Assembly: GCA_900323505.1 (NCBI GenBank)
Contig: OOIN01000012.1
Location: 434,001 to 498,000, forward strand
DNA from: Ustilago trichophora
Taxonomy: Eukaryota > Basidiomycota > Ustilaginomycetes > Ustilaginales > Ustilaginaceae
Direction: 5' to 3'
DNA length: 64,000 nucleotides
Shown: positions 35,724 to 45,959 of the stretch, piece after piece
Position numbering within the stretch: the stretch's first letter is position 1
Layout of the letters: each line of letters begins with the position of its first letter
The notes under the pieces: model-generated
What the model was told of the DNA's origin: nothing
The model's input: the letters and a program-made list of their open reading frames with translations, nothing else
Databases searched by the model: none
Made by a program: the position numbers and the translations under genes

Positions 35724-38651
35724 TCGGCGCTATTGTTTGATCGCCGAAGCGCAACATCACTGTTCTGCTTCGTTGCTTCGGTGCTTCGACGGCCACGACG
35801 ACGACGACGACTAGCCAAGGGGCAGGTTTGGGCGCCTGTAGATGCAGAAGCCCGGATGCTAATCGCGCGAACAAAGAGGTTCGAGCATTCTCTTCTTTCG
35901 CAAACTTATCTTTGATACCAGCTGGACCCTAGCCTCGGCATCCTACAGAGCACCAATTCATGCTTCTCGATCCCATAACTCTCAATCGGGAACGGCAAGT
36001 CTGGCATAAGAAGATCGATCGTCAAAGTGTGCCACTCTCAGGTCAAGGCAGGATCTACCGTCTCAGAGGTTCGAAAATGGTGGCTCTACAATTCAAGTTG
36101 CGACAAGCAAGCCCCCTTTAGTTAGCACGCGGTCAAGCTGCACCTTACCTGTTAGTGCATGCGTCTGTGCGTGCGAAGGTATACAGTAAGTCGCTTTGAT
36201 AATTGCAAAGGTGTCTTGCGACAGCACATCCGCTTCCCTCACACAACAGGAGTACAGTCGCGAATGAGGATGGGATGGCACAGGACGGACTTCCCCATTT
36301 TTGAATGTGCGGTCAAATCTGCGCTAAATCGACCCCATCCCGTCGCTGCTGGCACTTTGAACCCTGCCAAAGGCAAAGATCTGACAAGTCACCATGCCCC
36401 AACTCTGATTGGCGAGGTATGCAGCTGCACAAGAACCCCGACAAGGCTCAATCCTCTTTCTTAAGTCACCGATCAGAACAGAACCTTGCCATCTCAACCA
36501 AGAATTGACCGAAGAAGCAATAGTTCCAGCAAATGGTCCATCGCAGACTTGACTCTGTGCAACGGGCGCATGTGTGCCAAAGGCAGAATGTCGGCACCTC
36601 TTCCCCCCCCCCATTTTCTCTGGGAACCTAAAATTGTGGTACTAATTTGCCTCCATACTGCGATCTGCAACCCGCATCCTACACGGGTGGAGCTTGAGTG
36701 TCATGTGACAATTTTTGACCTAACTCCTTTCGACACTTTGACGTCGGATATCAAGCGTCTTGGATTGGGCGGCAGCGCGTCAGTCTCTCCTCTTCGGAAA
36801 AGTCTACCAGAACCAGTCTTCTTTCTTTCTTTCTTTTTTTTTGGTAAACTTCTCTTCGTCGGATACGGCAGGATTGGTTCGGCAGCTAGGTCGGGATCCC
36901 CGGCGACGACACCACTTCTCCACGATCGAAAATAATGGAGGATCGAACGATCGCCGAGAGCGGTGTCAGCAGTACCCCACGAAATATAGACAGCAAGCAA
37001 GAAACAAGACGAAAGGTTGAGCGAGGTGCGTGCCTCTCCGACGCTATGCGGATGCCGGCGAGCTAACTATATCGGCTGCGTGAAAGGTGCTCAAAAAAGG
37101 TGTCGTGCGGGAGTACGCTGGTCGATCCGATCGGAAGGATGGTCCAGCGAGGGAGAGGTGAAGAGGCGGTGCTTGGGATTGGCCCGATAAACGTGAGCAT
37201 TGGTCATCGGCTTTCATGAATCGGCGTTTCAGGAAGAAAGACGGCGAAGGTGATGGATGACGATACACGTTCATCTAAGTCGACTCTTTATCAAGGCTGC
37301 GGGACTTATGGATGGGAAGCATGTGCGAGCTGTGCAGTGTCATGCTGCGATGACGTTCTAGTAAAGCCTCTTCTGCGCGGAGCTATGGAGTGGGCGAGAA
37401 CGGTATCCTCAAACCGATTAGTTGATGACACTGATCTACCTGCGCACATCCCAATTCTTGATCCGAGCTCGTCGACAGAACACCTTCGCAAGCGGTGACC
37501 ACATCAAGGCATCCTTTTACGACTTGTTGTTGGTTGACGACGAGACAGACCTGCCCTATCCCTGCCATTTCATAAGCTCTTCTTGGTAAGTTTGACATTT
37601 TACCACCCTAGCCACAACTCTATGTCCCGCACAGCAAAATCGTGCTGCGCCACTTCACCGTCGCAGCCAGTCAATCCCACCTCAACCACCATCACCATGC
37701 CTCGTACCGCATTGCGCATCTTCCCAACAACCACACAGAGAGGTTGGCGAGGGGCCAGAGATGAAATTTTGAACAGCAGCAAATGTAGAGATCTGACGAA
37801 GCACCTCCTCTTTTATCAAGAGAGAGTGTGTGTGTTTGTTTCGGGTGAAAGACTTTATATTGCTATAAAAATGGTAATTTGCAACCTGAGGCCCTTGTCT
37901 TTATCCTCTTTTGCGGTGGTTGTTTGGAGGTGCGGCGGGCGCATGAGTGTTGGGTGGTGGCGAGCGAGAAGAGTACCGCCAATACCGGCAAAACAGGCGG
38001 GACAAATTACAATCATGCCTCTGATGATGTTTTGAAGAAGGCCTCAAAAGCGCTCGCTGACCTCCCCCGCCCACTCCTCTTTTATGTAACACCCCTGGAG
38101 ATTCAGGCAGTCCTTGTTCACCTGCGCAAAAAACCTCTCCCATCTTCACCATCTCACCGTAAGAACATCTTTCCCTCGTACACCATCTGTGGACAAGCTC
38201 ACTTGAAAACCTACTTAATATCCGCACAACTGCACACACGAGAAACAACTTTAATGTTGTGTGGAAATGCTTGAATCGGAGACACTTCGGACGTGCGGAC
38301 GAGCAAGGCGCGGGAGAGAGAATACAGAGCGACAAGTAACATTTGTGTGAAAGTGTGTTTGTGCGATATGGGGGGCGAGGGTGGTTGATCGAGCCAAGTT
38401 TCATTTGGTTTACTATTTGATGGTATGAGTCTTTGGAGCGGAATGGACGCGGGCGGAAGCCTGATTCACTGGATGTGTGTGGTTATGTGGGTATGTTGAG
38501 TTACGTAGAGGCTTGAGACAAGAGTCATTCGCTAGCGAGAGGGGCACGGTCGCGGTTTGATTGAGCTGCTCATCGAATCTTGAAGAGAAAGAGAGGATCT
38601 CGGTGAACAGCAGAGTGCGTGTGGTGCAGTATGATGGCGACCAGACGAAGC
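34306..38651. other. Long gap (4.3 kb) between chitin deacetylase and metallothionein
   Basis: Holds the deacetylase promoter on the left and the metallothionein 3' side on the right. A (AGC)n tract lies at about 35694-35723. Open frames up to about 165 codons exist on both strands, but none shows a domain, signal peptide with sensible continuation, or the codon bias of the neighbours. No tRNA-like or repeat structure was found. A short spliced gene could have been missed. Confidence 0.5.
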
Positions 38652-38828
38652 TTAGCAACAGCCGCAGTTGGCACAACCCTTGGCACAGGTGCACTGCTGA
38701 CCGGCGGCTTCGCACTTGCAGTTCTTCTGCTGAGATTTGCAGGCACAGGCGCTGGTGCAGCCGTTGCACGAGCAGCTGCCGGGGGCACAGGTGCACTTGC
38801 CGTTGTTGGTCGAGCAGGAGCAGGCCAT
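38652..38828 (-). CDS. Metallothionein (Cys-rich copper/zinc-binding protein)
   Basis: 58 residues from ATG 38828 to TAA at 38652-38654, below the usual ORF length cut-off. Seventeen of 58 residues are Cys, arranged as C-x-C pairs (CSC, CTC, CSC, CAC, CKC, CTC) with a terminal NCGCC. There are no aromatic residues and few hydrophobics, which is classic metallothionein composition. The start context is AGCAAAAATGGCC. A TATATAA element lies about 160 bp upstream (38989-38998 on the minus strand). Such proteins buffer Cu(I) or Zn and protect against metal and oxidative stress. Which metal is bound cannot be told from sequence. The same frame extends upstream of the ATG but without Cys pattern, so the short start is preferred. 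Confidence 0.88.
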   Translation of the reverse strand: MACSCSTNNGKCTCAPGSCSCNGCTSACACKSQQKNCKCEAAGQQCTCAKGCANCGCC

Positions 38829-38988
38829 TTTTGCTTGATAGAGATTTGGGTTTGGGTGTTGAGGATGAAGGGTGGTGGTTGTGTTGTGACGAGATGTAAG
38901 ACTCAGGGGAGGGAGTGTGTGGATGTCGAGTTGTGATGGGATGGGATGGACTGGGGTGAGGACGAGGTTAGGGCAGAAAAGGGGGTGG

Positions 38989-38998
38989 TTATATATCC
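38989..38998 (-). promoter_or_regulatory. TATA box of the metallothionein gene (putative)
   Basis: Reads GGATATATAA on the minus strand, about 160 bp upstream of the metallothionein ATG. A clear TATA box fits a strongly inducible gene. Metal-response sites could not be assigned. Confidence 0.55.
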
Positions 38999-39300
38999 AA
39001 CACTGGCAGTGTAGGGGATGCGTGTGTGTGATGTGGAGAGAACAGATGGACGGAAGCTTGACGGGCAGGCGAGCGGGCGAGCGGTTGAGTGGGCACTTTT
39101 CACAGCACAACTGTACTGTACTGATGTCCTGCACGGACACAACACCCTACTGTATCCGACTCAGCAATCCACCAGCTGAGTGGGTCAGGGTGGGCGTTTA
39201 CAGGCGGGCAAAAATCGCGCACTTTTTTCCAGCCTAAACACCCTGGCGACCTTGCGCGCCTGTTCGAGAAAGTGCACCGGACATGGATGTCGTGTGTCCT

Positions 39301-39324
39301 GTGTGTGTGTGTGTGTGTGTGTGT
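39301..39324. repeat. (GT)12 microsatellite
   Basis: Perfect dinucleotide run in the metallothionein upstream region. Confidence 0.9.
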
Positions 39325-39731
39325 ATCCGAACCCAAAAATTTCAAAAGGCAGGTGAGGGTGAAACAAATCCGAGTTCCAGCTCAGGCTCAAAAACTCTAG
39401 AGTGCGCGATTATGGCCCACGAATCACATTTTCTCGCTTTTACGTCGCAGAGATTTGGGCTCGGTTGAGTACCTTCATATGGTAGCAGAGAGTTCAGAGG
39501 GACTTGAACATTTCAAGTCCGATCTATCTGATTTTGTCACCAGCACATCCTGCTTCCTACCCTATCGCGGGCCTTGTCGCAATGTCAGAAAATCTCATAT
39601 CCCCACCAAGTTGCGGCTGTGACGTGAGTGCTGTTGGAGCTGTGGGCTTGTGTGCAACATTACAGAGTGAGTGGAAATGAGAGTGCACGGACCTGGCTCA
39701 ATATGAACCCTTAACCCACCTTCTTGCTTTG

Positions 39732-39760
39732 TTTTTTTTTTTTTTTTTTTTTTTTTTTTT
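39732..39760. repeat. Poly-T run (29)
   Basis: Homopolymer of 29 T in non-coding DNA. The exact length in the genome may differ because such runs are error-prone in sequencing. Confidence 0.85.
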
Positions 39761-40000
39761 GGCGGGTCACACATGCCCACATCCTACATCATCACACACT
39801 GTACATATGTACATAGACTAGTAGCGCTTAAGCGAACCTCTTAAGGCAGACTGACAGATAGACAGGGCGAACAGGGCGGGTAGATTCGGATCAACCTGAA
39901 CCCACCTTTCCTATTCTCTGAAAGCTTCAGTATAGGGGTCATCCAAATCCAAGAAATTTGAGCCGAACAAATTTAGGCTTTCGGCTCCACCCGCTTAACC

Positions 40001-40024
40001 GAGAGAGAGAGAGAGAGAGAGAGA
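40001..40024. repeat. (GA)12 microsatellite
   Basis: Perfect dinucleotide run in non-coding DNA, next to a TACTGTAC-type motif at 40044. Confidence 0.9.
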
Positions 40025-40575
40025 TGAAAAACGTCACATCTACACTGTACAGTACAGTTCTACACGTAGTTACCCCAGATTTGGCATGGATCGAGTCGGA
40101 TAACAAGACTCCGTTAGAGCTGAAACAGACAGGAACGTCAGCTGCAGCATGTACCTTGGCATCAATCGAAAAAGGTTCGCTAGACCTGGTCATCTCAGCA
40201 AGATAGAACCCCTAAAAGATACAGAGCACTGTACTGTACGATCTTATGATCTGATCTGAACTTGTGCTCTAGCCGAGGTCAGTCTTGAGCTTATCACGGG
40301 TGGCGGTTTTCAACGGCAACTCTCATCCCCGCCATTCATGATAGCACTCTTTCAGATGTCATCTTGCGCTAAGATACACCCAAGGGCATGCGCACGCGGG
40401 TCCACGGACATCGCATAAATCAAAAAATACGTTTCCATAGGCCAACCCAAGTTGCTACATCTGTCGAATACATGCATGCTTGCTGAAAAAGGAATCCTAA
40501 GCGAAAAGAGATGTGACGGGATAAAAAAAGATGCGATCAGGGATGCCAGAACCGGCTTTCTCGGAAACCAATTGG

Positions 40576-43500
40576 TTACCTTCTGCGGGATTGACTGGTT
40601 CTCGCAGCATCCAGCATAGCGCTTGACCCGGGAGCCGTGGGGAGGTTGATCTGCCCATTTGGCAGCGCACTGGTGGCACCTCCGCTGCTGCTGTGGGGTC
40701 GTTGGTCGTACTCCCTCTCCCTCTGACCACTTGCATAGTCCAGAGCTGAGGCGGAGGAGGAGGTCGACATGCCGGTATAGGCTTTTCCGCTTTCATCAAT
40801 CGTACCGAAGGATGAAGTGGAGGAAGTTGAGCTCGACGATACGAGTCCCTGACTGGAGACAGAGGGGCTTATGTGGCCCATTGAGGTCTTGCGTGATCGC
40901 TGGTCGGATCGAAGCGATGAGGTGCTACCCCAGTCACCGGTGCGGTTCATCGCGCCGATTCCACCGACAGACATGCTTCGACTACCCTGAGGATGGCTTT
41001 CATGGGCAGCCCTGTCTGGATGGGGTTGTTGCTGCTGCTGCTGTGCGTCATGCGATTCTTGCTGCTGCTGCTGCGAGATGGATCCATATCCATGGGTGGG
41101 CGATGCAGCACGCCCAGAAGAGCTGTTCCGCATCCCAAGCCAGGCACGTTCCTTCTCTGCTTCCGACCGATACGGCCGATTCGGGCTCGAGCTGCGTTTG
41201 TGCTCGTCCATCTGTGCGCTTTGCCCCGACACGCGCCGTTGACCATCTGCCACCACCGCATGATCGGATCCACCGCTTCCAGGTCGGCTACTGCCGCCAT
41301 GCACCTGTTCCGCCTCGGCACTCTGCCCAGTAGACCATAGCGGTTCCGAGCTTCCAAACTGGCTGCCAAGACCCAGATAATCGGTTGTGGCCGACTTGGG
41401 CTGATCGTTATAACCAGATCCCTCGCCAGATCTCGGATCAGGCACCAAGCGGTAAGGAGTGTTGGCTTGCAGCGCCTTGACGTCAACTACCTGGCCCACC
41501 ACAAATCCGGTCGAACCGCCCAGCTGGCCGGTGTGCGAGCCCATGGTCTTGAGATCGTCATCAATCTGTCGATGCTGCATTCCATACCCTGGCTGCTTCA
41601 TCGGCGTCTCTGCTGCACGACCACGGCTGGCACCTGCCGGCGCTCGATTCGGCTTGACCAGTCCGTTGCGCTTCTGCTTGAGCGCGGCGCCGTTGCCGCC
41701 ACCACCGGTGCTGTTCTGGTTCCACTGTTCCGCCTTCGATCCGTCCTCCGAATCAGGACTGCTGGAAGACGTATCCATGCCATCATAGGCGCTCGAAGTA
41801 TCGACTTGACCCGTGGTTCCGTTGGCACCGCCACCTCCTGCAGATGCGTGACCAGCGGCATTGAGACCGTTCTGCTCCGCATTCTGCTGTGCATTGCTGT
41901 TTTGCACCTGACCCTGCTGCTGCGCTTGACCACCATACTGACCCTGATTGGCGCGGTTGATGATGCTCAAGTACCAGAACATGAGATTCGAGATCAACAC
42001 CTGTTCGTACAGCGGGCGGCGCGGGTTGGCGAGCTTAATGTGACTGAGACGGTACACAGCACGTTCGATGTGGATCGGATAGCGCGAGTAAAAGTAAGCG
42101 CCAGCTTTGCCATAGGCGCCCATCTCGTTGCGCTCCAACAGACTGCCGGCCGTAAGCTGACCGTTGGCGGGACGAGGTGCGGCATGCTGAGACGCTTCAT
42201 CGTGACCCTTCTTCTTACCGAAAAGAGCACCGAGGAAGCTGGACGAGCTGCTTTCTTCCTTTTCCTTCTCTTCCCTCTCCCGTTCCTTACGCTCCCTTTT
42301 CTCATGCTTCTCTCGCTTTCTCTGCGACTCCTTCTCCACTTTGGCACGATCATCCTCGTCATCCTTGCCCAGACCGAACCAGGAGAGACCAAAGGCGCCC
42401 TTTCGCTCCTTTTCCTTGTGCTTGGTGGTGCCAGCGGTAGCTGGCGAAGGCGAGTGGACTTGAGGAAGCGGCTGAGCCGGTCGCTGCTGCTGAGGCTGGA
42501 GCTGCTGATTGGTCACGATGGGCGCAATCTGCGGTCTAGCAGTTGGAGCAGGTTGCGCGTCGCGGCGTTGCCCCACAGCTTCCGAGCCGTACGAAGCTTG
42601 ACTGCCAGCAGAAGGAGGACGTGCTGCCTGCTTCTGTTGGTGCTGCTGGGGCAACGTCTTTTCAAACGCAGGAACAGGTGGGACGTGCGACACTGGAATG
42701 GGCTTAATCTGGTTGTTGCCGGCTACCTTGGCATCTGGCCTGGGCGTCTCGGTCCGGTCTGTGATGCGGGACGGAGTTTGCTGCGGCTGGCGGTAAGCAT
42801 CGTCCTCCCGACCTTGTACGTCTAGCTGCTTGATGCCATCAGAGACGGGCTGAGCGGAGGGTAAAGTGGCATATGAGTCCTGCGTAGGCGTGTGTGGCGG
42901 CGAAGGACTGCCTGACTCTGCTTGTCCGATAGAAACACCTGACGTGTTGGTGTCGGACCCAGCACTGTCTACTACAGAGGTGAGACTAGTCCTCTGCGAT
43001 ACATCCGAATGGTAAGAATCGCGCGAATAGGCGTCCACAATCGAGTCGGTTGCCTCTGTCGAGACAGGACGTGAAGAGCTATCGCCTGCAGACGAATCGT
43101 CATCTGCACCCGACGAGATCTCGGATTGACCACTGTGACGCCTTTCCATATCCTCTGCGTCGCCCTGCTGCAACTCCCACGCTCGGCTGCCTTCGGAAGG
43201 TGCACCTGCTGCGTCGGCATCCGTCGAGCTGCGAGGAGCACGTCTTCGCGAAGCCAGACTTCCTCTTGTATCGCCGGAAGCCTTTCGCATTTTTGTACGT
43301 GCCGCTCGCCGCAAGATCTGACCTGGCTTGGGCACGATGATGGGAGCATCAGGATCCTCGATGGGTTCCGCAGGCATGGCATCCATCGTATCAAGATCGG
43401 GTGTGGTGTTGAGACTGAGGGTGCGGCGAAGGACGCTGCGCAACATGGCAGGGTCCTGGCTCTGACTGGCTTCCTCGGCGGCGGCTTCGAGTCTTTGGAG

Positions 43501-44391
43501 GTCGTCGATGGTCAAGTTGGGTATCGACAGGCCATATGTGCCTCTGCTTAAGCCGCTGCGATTGCGTTGAAGGGGTCGCGGTGCCTTGTCTTCGTCGGTG
43601 TCGTCGGTGTCGTTCTCTGGTCGGTACTGTCGTCGGAGTGTACTGCCGCGTCGAGATAAGGAGGTGGAGCGACCGATGAGTGTGCCACGTGCATCGTTTG
43701 ACTGATTCTGACGTTCCTGCTGCTGCTGTCGGACCGAGTTGAGTCGCTGAGCAATGGGCGAGTCACCGACGGCCAGAGGAGGCAATGTGTCGTCTGTGGC
43801 TGCGTCATCTTCGCCGGTATGCTGAGTGACGGCCCGAGCCGCATGTTCTTTGATGAAATTGCGAAAGTCGGAGGGCGAGATCTCTGGATGAACTGAAGCA
43901 GGCACCCAAAAGAGATGGCTGGGATCCTTGGGAGATTGCGGACCGGACGAGGACATGCTGGTGGGCGACGATGCCAGGGCTCTAGAGTCGAATGCATCGC
44001 TGGTGGGCGAAGCCGAGACGGGCGAGAGTCGAGTTGGCGAAGACATGGCTGGTTCTGAGCCAGAGGATTGGTCGGAACCCTGACCTCTACGTCTGGCAGT
44101 GAAGCGAGCTCGTTCATTGCTGTAGCTCTTTCCAGGAGATAAGGAGGACGAGGAGGATGAAGAAGGACTGCGTATTGGTACGGCGCCATCGTCTACGAGG
44201 CTATATCCGCGCCTCTCGCGCTCGGGCGAAGGGACGGAAAGAAGCTCCTGTCCGCCTCCATAGGCTGCTGCGAGATCGGGAAGATCAGGATCGAGGACGG
44301 GTCGATTGACCGAGAGCCTGCGATGTGATTTGAGCGCCTCGACTTCGCGTGCAAGCTCGTCGTCTGTGATTCGCATCGGACCGGCCGACAT
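40576..44391 (-). CDS. ZDS1: Zds1/Zds2-type regulator (Zds_C domain; PP2A-Cdc55/Cdc14 mitotic control)
   Basis: 1271 residues from ATG 44391. The key evidence is the Zds_C domain at about 750-810, with AYFYSRYPIHIERAVYRLSH, KLANPRRPLYEQVLISNLMF and WYLSIIN. This short domain defines yeast Zds1/Zds2 and is what binds the PP2A subunit Cdc55. A second conserved-looking stretch, LFWVPASVHPEISPSDFRNF (about 160-180), precedes it. A Lys/Glu/Arg-rich coiled segment (KEKERKGAFGLSWFGLGKDD, then a long charged helix) lies before Zds_C. The rest is Ser/Gln-rich and disordered, with several poly-Gln runs. Unlike yeast Zds proteins, where the domain is at the very C terminus, here about 460 disordered residues follow it. 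Family role: regulation of PP2A at mitotic exit, polarity and stress. The role in smuts is inferred. Confidence 0.88.
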   Translation of the reverse strand: MSAGPMRITDDELAREVEALKSHRRLSVNRPVLDPDLPDLAAAYGGGQELLSVPSPERERRGYSLVDDGAVPIRSPSSSSSSSLSPGKSYSNERARFTARRRGQGSDQSSGSEPAMSSPTRLSPVSASPTSDAFDSRALASSPTSMSSSGPQSPKDPSHLFWVPASVHPEISPSDFRNFIKEHAARAVTQHTGEDDAATDDTLPPLAVGDSPIAQRLNSVRQQQQERQNQSNDARGTLIGRSTSLSRRGSTLRRQYRPENDTDDTDEDKAPRPLQRNRSGLSRGTYGLSIPNLTIDDLQRLEAAAEEASQSQDPAMLRSVLRRTLSLNTTPDLDTMDAMPAEPIEDPDAPIIVPKPGQILRRAARTKMRKASGDTRGSLASRRRAPRSSTDADAAGAPSEGSRAWELQQGDAEDMERRHSGQSEISSGADDDSSAGDSSSRPVSTEATDSIVDAYSRDSYHSDVSQRTSLTSVVDSAGSDTNTSGVSIGQAESGSPSPPHTPTQDSYATLPSAQPVSDGIKQLDVQGREDDAYRQPQQTPSRITDRTETPRPDAKVAGNNQIKPIPVSHVPPVPAFEKTLPQQHQQKQAARPPSAGSQASYGSEAVGQRRDAQPAPTARPQIAPIVTNQQLQPQQQRPAQPLPQVHSPSPATAGTTKHKEKERKGAFGLSWFGLGKDDEDDRAKVEKESQRKREKHEKRERKEREREEKEKEESSSSSFLGALFGKKKGHDEASQHAAPRPANGQLTAGSLLERNEMGAYGKAGAYFYSRYPIHIERAVYRLSHIKLANPRRPLYEQVLISNLMFWYLSIINRANQGQYGGQAQQQGQVQNSNAQQNAEQNGLNAAGHASAGGGGANGTTGQVDTSSAYDGMDTSSSSPDSEDGSKAEQWNQNSTGGGGNGAALKQKRNGLVKPNRAPAGASRGRAAETPMKQPGYGMQHRQIDDDLKTMGSHTGQLGGSTGFVVGQVVDVKALQANTPYRLVPDPRSGEGSGYNDQPKSATTDYLGLGSQFGSSEPLWSTGQSAEAEQVHGGSSRPGSGGSDHAVVADGQRRVSGQSAQMDEHKRSSSPNRPYRSEAEKERAWLGMRNSSSGRAASPTHGYGSISQQQQQESHDAQQQQQQPHPDRAAHESHPQGSRSMSVGGIGAMNRTGDWGSTSSLRSDQRSRKTSMGHISPSVSSQGLVSSSSTSSTSSFGTIDESGKAYTGMSTSSSASALDYASGQREREYDQRPHSSSGGATSALPNGQINLPTAPGSSAMLDAARTSQSRRR

Positions 44392-45959
44392 TGTGAGAAG
44401 GTCTCTGGTGCGCGTCTGCCGGTGGGCGAGCAGCGCTATGATGAGTGTCTATGTGGCAAGTGTTGGTGGCAGATTCAATGCCCGGAGCGGAACCGGGTGA
44501 GGCCGAATGAGGCGATGGAATGCGGGATTAGCCTGCGAAGGATTAGTTGAACATTGGCAGGTAGGAAAAAGACTTGCTGAGGTCGAGCAAGCCTAGTCGG
44601 CGTGTATGAGGTAGTAAAGGACAGCAGGGGAAGGCAAGCTCGAAGGCGAGCTAAGATCCAGTGAGGTTGCGAAGGGAAATGACGGTGCGAGAGAAACAAT
44701 ATTGCAAAGTGACCTGCCGGTAGAAGCTAGGACGTTGCTCAGTGAGCAACGTAGCGTTGGTATGCTGAGGAGTGGAAGTGTTGATGAAGTCGAAAGTGAA
44801 GGATTGTCGCCGTGTCGACTCTTGGAGGGACAATAGCTTTGCTGCGATGCGGCCTGTGTTCCGGACAGCAGTTCCGTGTGCGACCGAAATGAATCGAAAT
44901 GCGTTGGTGTTGGTTTCGGTGTTGGTGATGAAGATGATGATGACGGCGGTTAAAGCTGAGTAGAGCTGTAGCCGATACGGATGCGAAGGAGCAATGCGAG
45001 GCTTGAGCGAATGGATGGTTGAACTTGATAGTGTGTGTGTGTGTTTGTGTGTGAGTGAGTGATTGGATGGTCGGTGCCAAATTCGAGAGAGAGTCGAAGC
45101 AGCAACACGGCACAGTGTGTGGAAAAGATACTAAGGCGATGGCTTTGCCTTGCTTGCTTGCTTGCTTGCTTCGCGGGTGGAGAAGCCGAGAGAAATGCAC
45201 ACGCTGCCCAGCCAAAAGAGCGGAAATTCAGACACTCTTGCCGTTGCTTTGTGCTTTTTTTCGTACAGTACCTGCGTGGGTGAACGACGCGATGCAGCTT
45301 CAGCTCAGCTTCTTGGCTCAAATCAAAATCGGGCTCTCGCTCTTGCTCTGTGTTGTGGTCCCCTAAATTGCGCCCTTTTTTTTGGTCCAAAATTCAAATT
45401 TGGAACATGGTGCGATGAAGCTGTGCTGTGCTGTGCTGTGCTGTGCTGTGCTGTGCTGTGCTGTGCTGTGCTGTGCTGTGCTGTGCTGCATTGTGTTGGA
45501 TCGAGTCTTATCCCCAGAAATTACAATTTTCGAAATCCTTAAAAAGGGCAGGATTTTCTGGCCTGTTTTTCTGCTGTCAAAATCGGGTTGCACAGACATG
45601 AGCTTTGACTTACACTCGAGCTCAAGCCGTCGCATAGACGACAGTCCCTTTTCTTAATGCTTTTTCTTAATGCTTGAAACCCCCCTTCGAAGGGTGCTAG
45701 GACACACACTTCATGGCACAATCGGAAGGCAAAAAGAGGTTCGATTGCTAAGCAATATGATGAAGGGAAAAATAAAGAGGAGGGAAAAAGCATGCTGATA
45801 GATGAATGGGTCTCTACAACGAATCAAGTTGATCAATGGAGAGAAGAGGGTATCATGTGAACAAGAAATGTCATGGCTCAAATGTGCCAGGTATGTCGTG
45901 AAAAGAGCGATAAAAAAAAGATGCGATGCATAGGATAGAAGGAAGCGAGTGTTGTTACT
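44392..45959. other. Intergenic region upstream of the Zds gene
   Basis: 1.57 kb with the Zds promoter and the 3' end of the next minus-strand gene. It contains a (TG)n run near 45030-45050, a CTTG repeat near 45150-45168 and the (CTGTG)n array listed separately. No gene was recognised. Confidence 0.6.
45421..45488. repeat. (CTGTG)n pentanucleotide array, ~13.6 copies
   Basis: Perfect tandem CTGTG units from 45421 to 45488 in non-coding DNA. Likely length-polymorphic. Confidence 0.95.

Larger units (their letters stand above)
38829..40575. other. Intergenic region, metallothionein promoter to Zds gene 3' end
   Basis: 1.75 kb. Contains a (GT)12 tract at 39301-39324, a T29 run at 39732-39760, a (GA)12 tract at 40001-40024 and three TACTGTAC-type motifs (39111-39123, 40044-40058, 40228-40239). 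No gene was recognised. Confidence 0.6.

Noticed and set aside
35311..35814. 167-codon plus-strand frame containing an AGC repeat
   Set aside because: Low-complexity Ser run and no domain; no signal peptide, so not a plausible effector.
45421..45488. CRISPR-like array
   Set aside because: Simple tandem pentamers without spacers, in a eukaryotic genome.
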